From: CAZOBJ01 sp964577825
Lineage (GTDB): Bacteria > Planctomycetota > SZUA-567 > JAFGNG01
Assembly: GCA_964577825.1 (NCBI GenBank)
Contig: CAZOBJ010000068.1
Span: 1-17,428, forward strand
Length of the DNA: 17,428 bases
Direction of reading: 5' to 3'
The stretch's first letter is position 1. Each line of letters opens with the position of its first letter. The translations under genes and the position numbers were made by a program. Under the pieces are notes generated by a model. The model was not told the origin of the DNA, searched no databases, and saw only the letters and a program-made list of their open reading frames with translations. This document shows, one piece after another, positions 1-5,990 of the stretch.

Positions 1-1965
1 ACCCGCCAGAGCCCCCGGTTCCGCGAGCGGGGCATCGACCCGGTGGACCGCATCGCCGAGTACACCCCGCGCGCGATCGTGGACCATCTGGACTGGTGCG
101 TGCGCAACCGGTGGAACCGGTTCTACGTCATGCTGCGCACGGACCGGCCGTATGTGGTGAGCACCCTGCTGCCGCGGATCGCGCGCGAGGCCGCGCTGCG
201 GGGCATCGACGTGGTCCTGCCCATCAATGCCGTGGACGTGGTCCCGCGCGAGCTTGTGCACGAGCATCCGGAGTACTTCGCGTTCCAGAAGGCCGGGGCC
301 GGGCATGGGGGCGGGGTGTCCGTGGAGGGCGGGGTGCGCGTGGCCTCGCAGCTGTGCATGACCAACCCCGCCACGCGCCGAGCGTACGGCGAAGGCCTGC
401 GCCGGCTGGTGGACTCGTTTCCGGACACGGTGCGCCACTTCACCGTGCTCGGCAACGACGGCAAGGGATACTGTACGTGCGAGAAGTGCCGGGACCTCGC
501 GCCCGCCGACCAGGTGCAGCTCGTGTGGAACGCCGCGCACGAGGCGCTGCGCGACTATCGGCCGGACATCCGGCTGTCCAGGCTCGCGTACACCTCGTGG
601 CAGAGTCCGCCCGAGCACGTGCCCGTGCCGGTCGAGGCCACGCATCGCCTCGTGTACGACATCTTCTGTCGCAACGACGAGATCCCCATGGACTCCGGGG
701 AAGCGAACAACTCGCGCGCCGCCGGGACCGAAGGCTACCCGAACATGCACGCGTGGCTGATGGGCGAGATGAAGGCCTGGATCGAACGGGGGCTGGACGT
801 GGTGCCCTGGCACAACTCCATGAAGATGTACCGGCGCGGCACGGCCGCGGGTCTGGTGCGAATCTTTGCGCACGACCTGGACCTGTACGAGCAGGCCGGC
901 GCGGCAGGCAGCGAATTCGAGTCCTACGCCCAGTACTGGCACGGATTCGCGCAGAACTTGTTTGCGGCGAGCCGGCTCTTGTGGGACCGGAAGGCCACGG
1001 CGCGCGGGTGCCTGGAGGACTTCTCTCGGCTCTCGTTCGGCCCGGCGGCCAAGCCCATGCTCGACTACCTGCGCCTGCTCGAACGCCTCACCCAGGCGAG
1101 CCGCAAGCGCCGGCGCGGCGGGGTGATGGACCGGTTCGCGGACCGCGACGTGGAGAAGGCCGAAGAGGCCTTCGCCCAGGCGCGCCGCCTGGCCAAGGGG
1201 CGTGCGTGGCGCGCGCGGGTGCGCGACGTGGAGCGCCACTTCCGGTATCTCATGGCCCTGCGCGAGGAGCACCTGTGCGTGCGCGACGCGAACGGGGCCC
1301 TGCGCCGCGGCCGGTGGGACACGGCGGCCCAGGCCCTGTGCCGGGCCGCGGACCAGGTGGAGGTCGCCGCGCAGGTGGGCGGGGCCATCGAGTCCGAGTA
1401 CGCGCTCTACGGGTTCTTCTGGCCCGACTCCCACCGGCGGCGCATCTTCGACCTGCACGACCGGGCGCGGCCCGTGTGCAAGGCCGCGGCGTTCGGCGTC
1501 GCGCCGCTGGGCCCGGGCACGCACGCGTTGGACCTGGCTCTCTTTGACACGCCGCACTTCGGCCCCTTCGGCGGGTTCATGCGCGCGGGCGTGCGGGTGG
1601 TGAGCGAGTTCCACATTCACAGTGGGCGCAACGAGCTCGCGTTCTTCTTCCGGTTGGCCCAGCCGGACGGCCCCGTGCGCCTGCACCTGCACGGCGGGGC
1701 CGTGGTCCCGGGCCTGGACCAGCGCGACGGGATCAAGCCCTCGGCGCGCGTCACGGTCAACGGCAAGCAGGTCTTCGCCGGCCCGGTCGGCGTGCCGCTG
1801 ATCCAGGTAGACCTGGTCTCCGGCGCGCCCATATCCACGGAGGGGACCTGGACGCTGGACATGCCCGCGCGGCTGCTGGGCAAGCGCAACATCGTGGTGC
1901 TGAGGCTCACCGACGAGCGCGACGGGCGGTCCGCGCACTTCGACGCGGTGTCCGTGGAGGTGTAG
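1..1965 (+). CDS. DUF4838 family protein, 5'-truncated by window edge
   Basis: The reading frame is open from base 1, so the gene begins upstream of the window. A GTG at 43 exists, but the residues before it (PRFRERGIDPVDRIAEY) read as part of the protein. Counting from that GTG, a TIM-barrel-like N-terminal half (about 1-330) contains the diagnostic stretch GNDGKGYCTCEKCRD near 137-151, with C144, C146 and C149 as probable metal or structural cysteines, followed by a WN helix and the strand LAYTSW. This pattern matches the DUF4838 family, found mostly in polysaccharide-degrading Planctomycetes, Lentisphaerae, Verrucomicrobia and Bacteroidetes and thought to be glycoside-hydrolase related. 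A helical region (about 330-470) and a C-terminal beta-rich region (about 480-640, ending in LRLTDERDG...VSVEV) that could be a carbohydrate-binding sandwich follow. Substrate is unknown. Any signal peptide would lie outside the window. It converges on rex with one base between the stop codons. Confidence 0.8.
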   Translation, partial: TRQSPRFRERGIDPVDRIAEYTPRAIVDHLDWCVRNRWNRFYVMLRTDRPYVVSTLLPRIAREAALRGIDVVLPINAVDVVPRELVHEHPEYFAFQKAGAGHGGGVSVEGGVRVASQLCMTNPATRRAYGEGLRRLVDSFPDTVRHFTVLGNDGKGYCTCEKCRDLAPADQVQLVWNAAHEALRDYRPDIRLSRLAYTSWQSPPEHVPVPVEATHRLVYDIFCRNDEIPMDSGEANNSRAAGTEGYPNMHAWLMGEMKAWIERGLDVVPWHNSMKMYRRGTAAGLVRIFAHDLDLYEQAGAAGSEFESYAQYWHGFAQNLFAASRLLWDRKATARGCLEDFSRLSFGPAAKPMLDYLRLLERLTQASRKRRRGGVMDRFADRDVEKAEEAFAQARRLAKGRAWRARVRDVERHFRYLMALREEHLCVRDANGALRRGRWDTAAQALCRAADQVEVAAQVGGAIESEYALYGFFWPDSHRRRIFDLHDRARPVCKAAAFGVAPLGPGTHALDLALFDTPHFGPFGGFMRAGVRVVSEFHIHSGRNELAFFFRLAQPDGPVRLHLHGGAVVPGLDQRDGIKPSARVTVNGKQVFAGPVGVPLIQVDLVSGAPISTEGTWTLDMPARLLGKRNIVVLRLTDERDGRSAHFDAVSVEV

Positions 1966-1966
1966 G

Positions 1967-2602
1967 TCAGGCGCGGCCCCGGCCGTGCCGGGCGAGCTTG
2001 TAGGAGAGTTCGGACAGTCCCACGGACAGGAGCTCGTCGCGCACGATCACGTGGGGCGGTACGCGCAGGTGCATGGGCGCGAAGCTCCACAAGGCCCGCA
2101 CGCCCGCGTCGATGAGCAGGTCGGCGACCTCCTGGGCCGCGTCGGGCGGGACGGTGAGGATCCCCAGCTGCACGTGCTCGGCGCGCACGCACCCGGGCGC
2201 CTTGTCCAGGGCGCGCACGGTCAGCCGGCCCACGCGTTGGCCGATCTTGTCGGGATGCAGGTCGAAGATGCCCCGGATGCGCAGGCCGAGCTCGTCGAAC
2301 CCGCGGTAGGCCACGATCGCCCCGCCCAGGCGGCCGTACCCCACGAGCACGGCCGGGATCTCTCGCTCGAAGGCCAGGATCTTGCGCACCGCGTCCAGGA
2401 TGTCCCGGCAGCGGAAGCCCACGTTGCGCTGGCCCCGCACCCCGATCAAAGCCAGGTCGTGGCGCACCAGCGTGTCGTCGATGCCCAGCAACCGCGCGAG
2501 CTCGGCGCTGGAGACCACCTCGCGCTGCGCGGCCGCGAGCTCGCGCACGTAGTTCGCGTACCGCGGCAGCCGTTCGATCACGTTGCGACGCAGAAGCTCC
2601 AC
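1967..2602 (-). CDS. rex: Redox-sensing transcriptional repressor Rex
   Basis: This is a 211-residue homodimeric DNA-binding repressor that senses the NADH/NAD+ ratio; NADH binding releases it from DNA. The N-terminal winged helix is clear: RLPRYANYVRELAA, then VVSSAELARLLGIDDTLVRHDL, matching the family's RLplYyRyL and SSkeLA...vRkDL. A Rossmann domain follows with the GxGxxG-type loop VLVGYGRLGGA and the family strand GIFDLHPDKIG. The C-terminus LWSFAPMHLRVPPHVIVRDELL...LSYKL is also Rex-like. I chose the GTG at 2602-2600: GAGGGGG lies just upstream and homology starts within a few residues. The frame stays open further upstream, but that stretch overlaps hypB and does not resemble Rex. It is the last gene of hypA-hypB-rex, 10 bases after the hypB stop. 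A likely target site lies upstream of hoxF at 10685-10702. Confidence 0.95.
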   Translation of the reverse strand: MELLRRNVIERLPRYANYVRELAAAQREVVSSAELARLLGIDDTLVRHDLALIGVRGQRNVGFRCRDILDAVRKILAFEREIPAVLVGYGRLGGAIVAYRGFDELGLRIRGIFDLHPDKIGQRVGRLTVRALDKAPGCVRAEHVQLGILTVPPDAAQEVADLLIDAGVRALWSFAPMHLRVPPHVIVRDELLSVGLSELSYKLARHGRGRA

Positions 2603-2612
2603 TGCGTCCCCC

Positions 2613-3287
2613 TCACGCCGTGGCGCGCTCGGCGCAGCGCTCCAGCAGGAACGCGCACAGCGCGTCCATGCCCTCCCCGGTGCGCGCGGACACGCAGAAG
2701 GTCTGGCAGCCCTCATTCAGGCTGGCGCATTCGCGCACCACTCGGTCCACATTGAAGTCCATGTGGGGCAGCAAGTCGATCTTGGACAGGACCAGGACCC
2801 GGCTCTGCCGGAAGATGGACGGGTACTTGAGCACCTTGTCGTCGCCCTCGGGGAGGCTGAGCATCGCGGCCTTCATGTGCGCGCCGAGCTTGAACGAGGC
2901 CGGGCACACGAGGTTGCCCACGTTTTCGATCATCAAGAGCTCGGGAGGACGGTCGCCCAGGACCTCGTCGAGCACGTCGGCCACGTTCTTGGCGCTCAGG
3001 TGGCAGGCGCCGCCCGTCTCGACCTGCACGGCGCGCACGCCCGCCTCGGACAGGCGCTCGGCGTCGCGGCGGGTCTGCACGTCGCCGACCACCACGGCCA
3101 GCCGGTCGCCCAGGCGCCGGCCCAGGACCTCCAGGAGCGTGGTCTTGCCGCTGCCGGGGCTGCTGATCAGGTTCACCGCGTACGCGCCGGCCGCGTCCAG
3201 GCGCTTGCGCACCTCGGCGGCGATGCGGTCGTTCTTGGAGAGCACCGGTTGGTCGATCGAGACCTGGTCACGGGACGTGCGGCTCAT
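2613..3287 (-). CDS. hypB: Hydrogenase nickel-incorporation GTPase HypB
   Basis: This cytoplasmic GTPase works with HypA to deliver nickel to the hydrogenase large subunit. At 224 residues it is a short HypB. The Walker A loop is SSPGSGKTT (42-50). Nucleotide and metal-site residues follow at VVGDVQTRRDA (67-76), TGGACHL (91-97, C95 and H96) and ENVGNLVCPA (121-130, C128). SKIDLL (168-173) stands for the NKxD guanine-specificity motif. The C95, H96 and C128 set matches the conserved G-domain metal site of HypB. The N-terminus lacks both the CxxCGC high-affinity nickel motif of E. coli HypB and the His-rich nickel-storage stretch of some homologues. The ATG is preceded by GGAGGAG at a good distance. 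The start overlaps the 3' end of hypA by 20 bases, implying translational coupling; rex follows 10 bases after the stop. Confidence 0.96.
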   Translation of the reverse strand: MSRTSRDQVSIDQPVLSKNDRIAAEVRKRLDAAGAYAVNLISSPGSGKTTLLEVLGRRLGDRLAVVVGDVQTRRDAERLSEAGVRAVQVETGGACHLSAKNVADVLDEVLGDRPPELLMIENVGNLVCPASFKLGAHMKAAMLSLPEGDDKVLKYPSIFRQSRVLVLSKIDLLPHMDFNVDRVVRECASLNEGCQTFCVSARTGEGMDALCAFLLERCAERATA

Positions 3288-3630
3288 GGGGTATCTCCTC
3301 CACTTCTACGGATTCGAGGCACAGGTCGTCGCCGCCTTCGAGCGTGCGCTCCAGGGCGCCGCACTGCGGGCAGACGGCGAACGCGTCGTGCATGGCATAG
3401 GCCGCTGCGCAGGCGCGGCACACGGCGCGCGCGGGCACGGTGCGGATCTCCAGCGCGGGCCGACCGAAGCCCAGGGCTTCGGCGGCCTCGGGGAAGGCGA
3501 ACTCCAGCGCCTGCGGGTCCACGCCCGAGAGCACGCCCACGCGCGCGGTCGCGGCCACGAGCGGCCGCGGCCCGCCCAGGCGGTCGGCCACGAGATCGAG
3601 CATGCTTTCGGCCACGGACAGCTCATGCAT
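3268..3630 (-). CDS. hypA: Hydrogenase nickel-insertion protein HypA
   Basis: This is a 120-residue nickel metallochaperone and HypB partner. It opens with MHELSVAESMLDLV, the classic HypA N-terminus; His2 is the family's nickel-binding residue. The zinc-finger motifs are CRAC (71-74) and CPQC (87-90), a CxxC-x12-CxxC arrangement as in other HypA proteins. The start at 3630-3628 is fixed by the MHE motif; a longer in-frame ORF upstream has no HypA homology. The ribosome site is weak (AAGGG about 8 bases upstream). It is the first gene of the leftward hypA-hypB-rex operon and is divergent from hypC, with a 128-base gap containing the likely promoters. Confidence 0.96.
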   Translation of the reverse strand: MHELSVAESMLDLVADRLGGPRPLVAATARVGVLSGVDPQALEFAFPEAAEALGFGRPALEIRTVPARAVCRACAAAYAMHDAFAVCPQCGALERTLEGGDDLCLESVEVEEIPHEPHVP

Positions 3631-3758
3631 GGACAAGCCCTTGCGCGGGGCGGATTTCCCTTGCGGGGTCCGTCGGCGGCGCGATACAATACATACTTCG
3701 CAAGGCCGTGCGCCGTCGGTGCGCCGGCCCAATTCGTCGATGCGCGGAGCAACGTCTC
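3631..3758. promoter_or_regulatory. Divergent hypA/hypC promoter region
   Basis: This 128-base gap separates the start codons of two divergent maturation operons, so it must hold the promoters for both unless they are read from elsewhere. On the + strand, TTGCGG (3661-3666) and TACAAT (3685-3690) with an 18-base spacer form a reasonable sigma-70-type promoter for hypC-hypD. The patch at 3684-3698 is strikingly AT-rich for this DNA, and its minus-strand complement includes TATTGT, a possible overlapping -10 for hypA; no good minus-strand -35 is visible. TTCGCAA at 3697-3703 resembles one half of a Rex site, but the other half is absent. The hypC ribosome site GGAG lies at 3746-3749. The assignment rests on motif matches only. 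Confidence 0.5.
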
Positions 3759-4010
3759 ATGTGCCTGTCCCTCCCCGGACAGCTTGTAGAACGACGCGGC
3801 AGCGCCGGCGTGGCGGACGTGGACGGCAACCGGGTCGAGGTCGACCTGTCGCTGCTCGACGACGTCGATGCGGGCGACTGGGTCCTGGTGCACGCCGGGT
3901 TCGCCATCCAACGATACGACGAAGCCGAAGCCCTGGCCACCCTCCGCGCCGTACGGGAAGCCCTCGGTGCAGCTGCAGAACCGGTTCCGGGACCCCACCC
4001 TCGTCCGTGA
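3759..4010 (+). CDS. hypC: Hydrogenase assembly chaperone HypC
   Basis: This is an 83-residue chaperone that, with HypD, carries the Fe(CN)2CO unit and escorts the immature hydrogenase large subunit. The N-terminus MCLSLPGQLVE matches the invariant MC-x-(S/A)-(I/L)-PG start of the HypC/HupF family, with the essential Cys2. The small beta-barrel signature GNRVEVDLSLLDDVDAGDWVLVHAGFAIQRYDEAEA corresponds to the family's GdyVlVHaGfAi.kide.eA. Length is normal for the family. The ATG at 3759 is chosen because Cys2 must follow the initiator; GGAG at 3746-3749 is well spaced. A much longer ORF in the same frame starts at 2583 but is only the antisense of rex, hypB and hypA. hypD overlaps the 3' end by 44 bases. 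Confidence 0.97.
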   Translation: MCLSLPGQLVERRGSAGVADVDGNRVEVDLSLLDDVDAGDWVLVHAGFAIQRYDEAEALATLRAVREALGAAAEPVPGPHPRP

Positions 4011-5052
4011 GCTGGCGGGCCGCATCCGGGCCGCCGCCTCCCACCGCGAGACCTACACCTTCATGGAGGTGTGCGGCACCCACACCCAGGCCATCGCCCG
4101 GTGGGGACTGCGGGAGCTCTTGCCCGATCACGTGCGCCTGGTCTCCGGCCCCGGGTGCCCGGTGTGCGTGACCCCTGGCGGATACATCGACCAGGCCGCG
4201 CGCCTGGCCATGGACGGGGACGCGGTGGTCGCCACGTTCGGGGACCTGCTGCGCGTGCCCGGCGACACCACGAGCCTGGAGGCCGCGCGCACCGCCGGGG
4301 GCGACGTGCGCGTGGTGTACGCGCCCACCGAGGCCCTGGCCCTGGCGCGCAAGCTGGACCGCGAGGTCGTGTTCCTGGCCATCGGGTTCGAGACCACGGC
4401 CGCGGGGAACGCGGCGGCCGTGCGCGCCGCGAGAGAGGCGAACCTGACCGGGCTCTCCTTCTACGCGGCCATGCGCCGCGTGCCGCCCGTGCTCGACGCC
4501 CTGGTGCGCGACCCGCAGGTCCGCCTGGACGGGTTCCTGTTGCCCGGGCACGTGAGCGCGGTGCTCGGCCGCGGGCCGTACCGGTTCCTGGAAGAGCGGG
4601 GCGTGCCCGGCGTGATCGTGGGGTTCGAGCCCGTGGACATCCTCCGGGGCGTGGAGGCACTCCTGGGCGCGGTCAACCGGGGCGCGGCGGACGTCGAGAA
4701 CCTGTACCCGCGCGCCGTGCCCGAGGCGGGCAATCCGCAGGCCTTGGCGCTCTTCGACCGGGTCTTCACAGCCGAGGACGCGGTGTGGCGCGGCATCGGC
4801 GAGATCCCGGGCTCCGGGTACGGGCTCGCGCAGGACTGGCGGGACCTGGACGCGGCCGCGCGTTTCGGCCTGGGGCCCCTGCAGGCAAGGATGCCCGCGG
4901 GCTGCCAGTGCGCGCCGGTGCTCAAGGGGATGATTCTGCCGCAAGAGTGTCCTCTGTTCGCCACTGCGTGTACGCCGGAGCACCCGGTCGGCCCGTGCAT
5001 GGTCTCGCGCGAGGGCAGCTGCGCGGCCCACTACCGGTACCGGGCCTCCTGA
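3967..5052 (+). CDS. hypD: Hydrogenase maturation Fe-S protein HypD
   Basis: HypD is the [4Fe-4S] scaffold that, with HypC, assembles the Fe(CN)2CO group. From the GTG at 3967 it has 361 residues, the usual length. Catalytic cysteines are at FMEVCGTHT (C36) and SGPGCPVC (C64, C67), matching C41, C69 and C72 of E. coli HypD with a constant offset. The C-terminal cluster region runs GCQCAPVLKG, PQECPLF, ACTP, VGPCMVS and EGSCAAHYRY (C313, C315, C328, C335, C344, C352), as in the family. I chose this start because FRDPTLVREL, the conserved family beginning, follows at residues 8-17 and GGGAAG lies 6 bases upstream. An earlier in-frame ATG at 3868 would add unrelated residues inside hypC. The stop is 18 bases from the convergent response-regulator stop. 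Confidence 0.97.
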   Translation: MQLQNRFRDPTLVRELAGRIRAAASHRETYTFMEVCGTHTQAIARWGLRELLPDHVRLVSGPGCPVCVTPGGYIDQAARLAMDGDAVVATFGDLLRVPGDTTSLEAARTAGGDVRVVYAPTEALALARKLDREVVFLAIGFETTAAGNAAAVRAAREANLTGLSFYAAMRRVPPVLDALVRDPQVRLDGFLLPGHVSAVLGRGPYRFLEERGVPGVIVGFEPVDILRGVEALLGAVNRGAADVENLYPRAVPEAGNPQALALFDRVFTAEDAVWRGIGEIPGSGYGLAQDWRDLDAAARFGLGPLQARMPAGCQCAPVLKGMILPQECPLFATACTPEHPVGPCMVSREGSCAAHYRYRAS

Positions 5053-5070
5053 GCGCGAGGGGCCGGCGCC

Positions 5071-5448
5071 CTATTGGCTCAGCTTCGCGCGGAGCGTGGA
5101 CAGCAGGGTGTTCGGATCCAGCGGCTTCTGGAAGACCCCGTCCACGCCCAACTGGTGGACGTCCACGCTCAGGTTCAATTCGTCGCCCACGGAGCTGAGC
5201 AGGTACACGGGCGCCCGGCACCCGCGGGCCTTGAGATCCTTGACGAGGTCCGCGCCCGCGTCGACTTCCTCCATCATCAGATCGATGATCAGGAGGTCCG
5301 GCTGCGACGCCTCGTAGGCGCGCTGGCCCTCCTCGGCGCTCTTGGCGCCCACGAACACGTACCCGCCCTGTTCGAGCGCCAGGCGCAGGGTCTCGAGGAT
5401 GTCCGGGTCGTCGTCCACGCACAGAATCACATGTTTGCCGTCCTGCAT
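5071..5448 (-). CDS. Single-domain (REC-only) response regulator
   Basis: This is a 125-residue CheY-like receiver with no output domain. Acidic pocket D12 and D13 (CVDDDPD), probable phosphoacceptor D56 (LLIIDLMM), switch serine S85 (YLLSS) and K108 (FQKPL) are all in place, so it should be phosphorylatable. The loop after D56, LMMEEVDAGADLVKDL, is atypically acidic. It is the last gene of the leftward hox operon, 14 bases after the hoxW stop, with a strong ribosome site (GGGAG about 5-6 bases upstream of the ATG). No histidine kinase is present in the window. Its partner and target are unknown; the position suggests a role tied to hydrogenase expression or activity, which is inference only. 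Confidence 0.93.
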   Translation of the reverse strand: MQDGKHVILCVDDDPDILETLRLALEQGGYVFVGAKSAEEGQRAYEASQPDLLIIDLMMEEVDAGADLVKDLKARGCRAPVYLLSSVGDELNLSVDVHQLGVDGVFQKPLDPNTLLSTLRAKLSQ

Positions 5449-5462
5449 CGAAGCTCCCTCGC

Positions 5463-5990
5463 TCACTGGGGCCCGCGAAGCGCGCACTCGGCTTCGACCT
5501 CCGGGGACGGGTCGTCCTCGAACCGTCCGGTACGCAACACCTCCGCAAGAAACGCAACCGCCGCGGCCAGGTTGCGCCGCGCGCCGGGGCTGAGCCGCTC
5601 GCCGAACGCGTCGAACGCGTACCCGCGCACGGCCAGCACGTATGCCCGCGGCTGCGCGCCGAAGCAGGCGCTCGCCACGCCGAGCACCGCCTGCGGCGTG
5701 ACGCTGTGCGTGGTGAACGAGCTCGCGCCCTCGGGCCGCACCCGCGTCCAGGCGTAGGGCGCGGGGCCCTGCGCGGCCGCGTCGGCGAAGATCACGACCT
5801 CGTGCCCCGCGGCCGCGTATCCGTCCTCGACCGTGAGCTGGTAGTCCGCGCTCGCGGTCACCCCGTCGAGGCGCCACCCGTCCACGGCCTCGGCCACGGC
5901 CGGGCCCAGCCCGTCGTCCAGCCGGCCCGGATTGCCGTATCCGAGCACGAGTACGCGCCCCTGGGAGTCAATGCCGGGTGCGTTCGTCAA
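5463..5990 (-). CDS. hoxW: [NiFe] hydrogenase C-terminal maturation endopeptidase (HoxW-like)
   Basis: This peptidase family M52 protein removes the C-terminal tail of the hydrogenase large subunit after nickel insertion. It is 175 residues long. Family landmarks are VLVLGYGNPGRLDDGLGPAVAEAV (about 14-36), DYQLTVEDGYAAAGHEVVIFADA (49-71) and TTHSVTPQAVLGVA (93-106). Probable nickel-sensing ligands are D26, D70 and H95, corresponding to E16, D62 and H93 of E. coli HybD. The GYGNPGR and YQL motifs resemble proteases paired with group 3 (Hox/Hoh/Mvh type) enzymes. The start appears to be TTG at 5990-5988, with GGAGAAG upstream; no ATG or GTG exists before the conserved VLVLGYGNP strand except codons inside it. 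It overlaps the hoxH 3' end by 23 bases, so translation is probably coupled to its own substrate's gene. Confidence 0.92.
   Translation of the reverse strand: MTNAPGIDSQGRVLVLGYGNPGRLDDGLGPAVAEAVDGWRLDGVTASADYQLTVEDGYAAAGHEVVIFADAAAQGPAPYAWTRVRPEGASSFTTHSVTPQAVLGVASACFGAQPRAYVLAVRGYAFDAFGERLSPGARRNLAAAVAFLAEVLRTGRFEDDPSPEVEAECALRGPQ

Noticed and set aside
2603..2716. N-terminal extension of rex (38 residues)
   Set aside because: It overlaps hypB, is Arg, Ala and Pro rich without Rex similarity, and a GTG with a good ribosome site sits where Rex homology starts.
3686..3703. Full Rex operator between hypA and hypC
   Set aside because: Only the right half TTCGCAA fits; the left half ACAATAC bears no resemblance to TTGTGAA.
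5060..5071. Bidirectional terminator between hypD and the response regulator
   Set aside because: GGGC-CGGC-GCCC gives only a 4-base-pair stem and there is no T tract on either strand; the gap is just 18 bases.
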